From the NCBI RefSeq assembly GCF_002027545.1, contig NZ_MXAN01000090.1, positions 1 through 5,074 of the forward strand: a stretch of DNA of 5,074 nucleotides, written 5' to 3'. Shown here in pieces: positions 5,034 through 5,074 of this stretch. Position 1 is the first letter of the stretch. Each line of letters begins with the position of its first letter. The notes beneath the pieces were generated by a model. It saw only the letters and a list, made by a program, of their open reading frames with translations, had not been told where the DNA came from and did not search any database. Source of the stretch: Moraxella lacunata. GTDB taxonomy: Bacteria > Pseudomonadota > Gammaproteobacteria > Pseudomonadales > Moraxellaceae. The translations under genes and the position numbers were made by a program.

Positions 5034-5074
5034 ACCACGGTTTCCGTTCGTGGTGAGCCATGCCTACCCATGAC
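5034..5074. repeat. Repeat-like element with hairpin, cut by the window edge
   Basis: ACCACG (5034-5039) and CGTGGT (5049-5054) form a 6-bp stem around 9 bases, with an alternative inner stem ACGG/CCGT (5037-5040 with 5044-5047). The stretch CCGTTCGTGGTGAGC (5044-5058), followed by a CCATGA end (5068-5072 region, imperfect), resembles from memory a short dispersed repeat found in many proteobacterial genomes (CCGTTCGTGGTGAGCTTGTC...). It is richer in GC than its surroundings. The match is a recollection and not a search result. Confidence 0.35.

Larger units (their letters stand above)
4762..5074. other. Gene-free AT-rich intergenic region with several inverted repeats
   Basis: No reading frame of useful length runs through this stretch on either strand; all frames are broken by stops, and no conserved protein motif was recognised in the short open pieces. 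It holds the long hairpin at 4901-4948, a weak hairpin (TTAAG 4983-4987 with CTTAA 4995-4999) followed by six T on the plus strand (5001-5006), and a repeat-like element at the right edge. Whether it is a regulatory spacer, a degraded insertion or a small RNA locus cannot be decided from the window. Confidence 0.5.

Noticed and set aside
1..5074. CRISPR arrays, tRNA or rRNA genes, transposase genes
   Set aside because: No regularly spaced repeats, no tRNA cloverleaf or rRNA stretches, and no transposase motifs or paired terminal repeats were seen on either strand.

Overview
The window looks like chromosomal DNA of a Gram-negative gammaproteobacterium, most likely Moraxellaceae (a Moraxella-like genome). 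The reasons are gammaproteobacterial MurC and MurG, a lipobox lipoprotein, a YiiX/YebB-like hydrolase, moderate GC in the housekeeping genes and very AT-rich spacers. The family-level placement is an inference from protein flavour and composition, not a database result. All five genes lie on the minus strand, so transcription runs from right to left.

Layout from right to left (5' to 3' of transcription): (1) 4755-5074 is a gene-free AT-rich stretch with several inverted repeats, including a long hairpin at 4901-4948 and part of what may be a dispersed repeat at the right edge. (2) 4288-4692 is a small lipoprotein of DUF4878 type, with a good promoter and Shine-Dalgarno site. (3) 3674-4288 is a YiiX/YebB-like (permuted NlpC/P60) putative cysteine hydrolase, joined to the lipoprotein by a TAATG stop/start overlap. 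A terminator-like hairpin lies inside the first codons of this gene. (4) 3417-3673 is an AT-rich spacer with a weak terminator candidate and the murG upstream region. (5) 2334-3416 is murG. (6) 1641-2165 is a RimJ/RimL-type GNAT acetyltransferase. (7) 18-1469 is murC; its stop codon is 17 bases from the window edge.

MurG and MurC belong to the dcw (division and cell wall) gene set. MurC adds L-alanine to UDP-MurNAc in the cytoplasm, and MurG adds GlcNAc to lipid I to make lipid II at the inner membrane. In the classical order murG is followed directly by murC and then ddl. Here an acetyltransferase gene and two AT-rich spacers of about 170 bp separate them, and the genes upstream of murG are not ftsW/murD but a small two-gene envelope module.

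The most unusual part is that lipoprotein/YiiX pair. It is visibly more AT-rich than the mur genes, has its own promoter overlapped by a 20-bp near-palindrome, and carries a hairpin plus T-run inside the second gene that could make the first gene's product in excess. Nothing here amounts to a clearly new system. The attenuator-like hairpin, the pairing of the two envelope genes, and the structured right-hand spacer are the points most worth checking.
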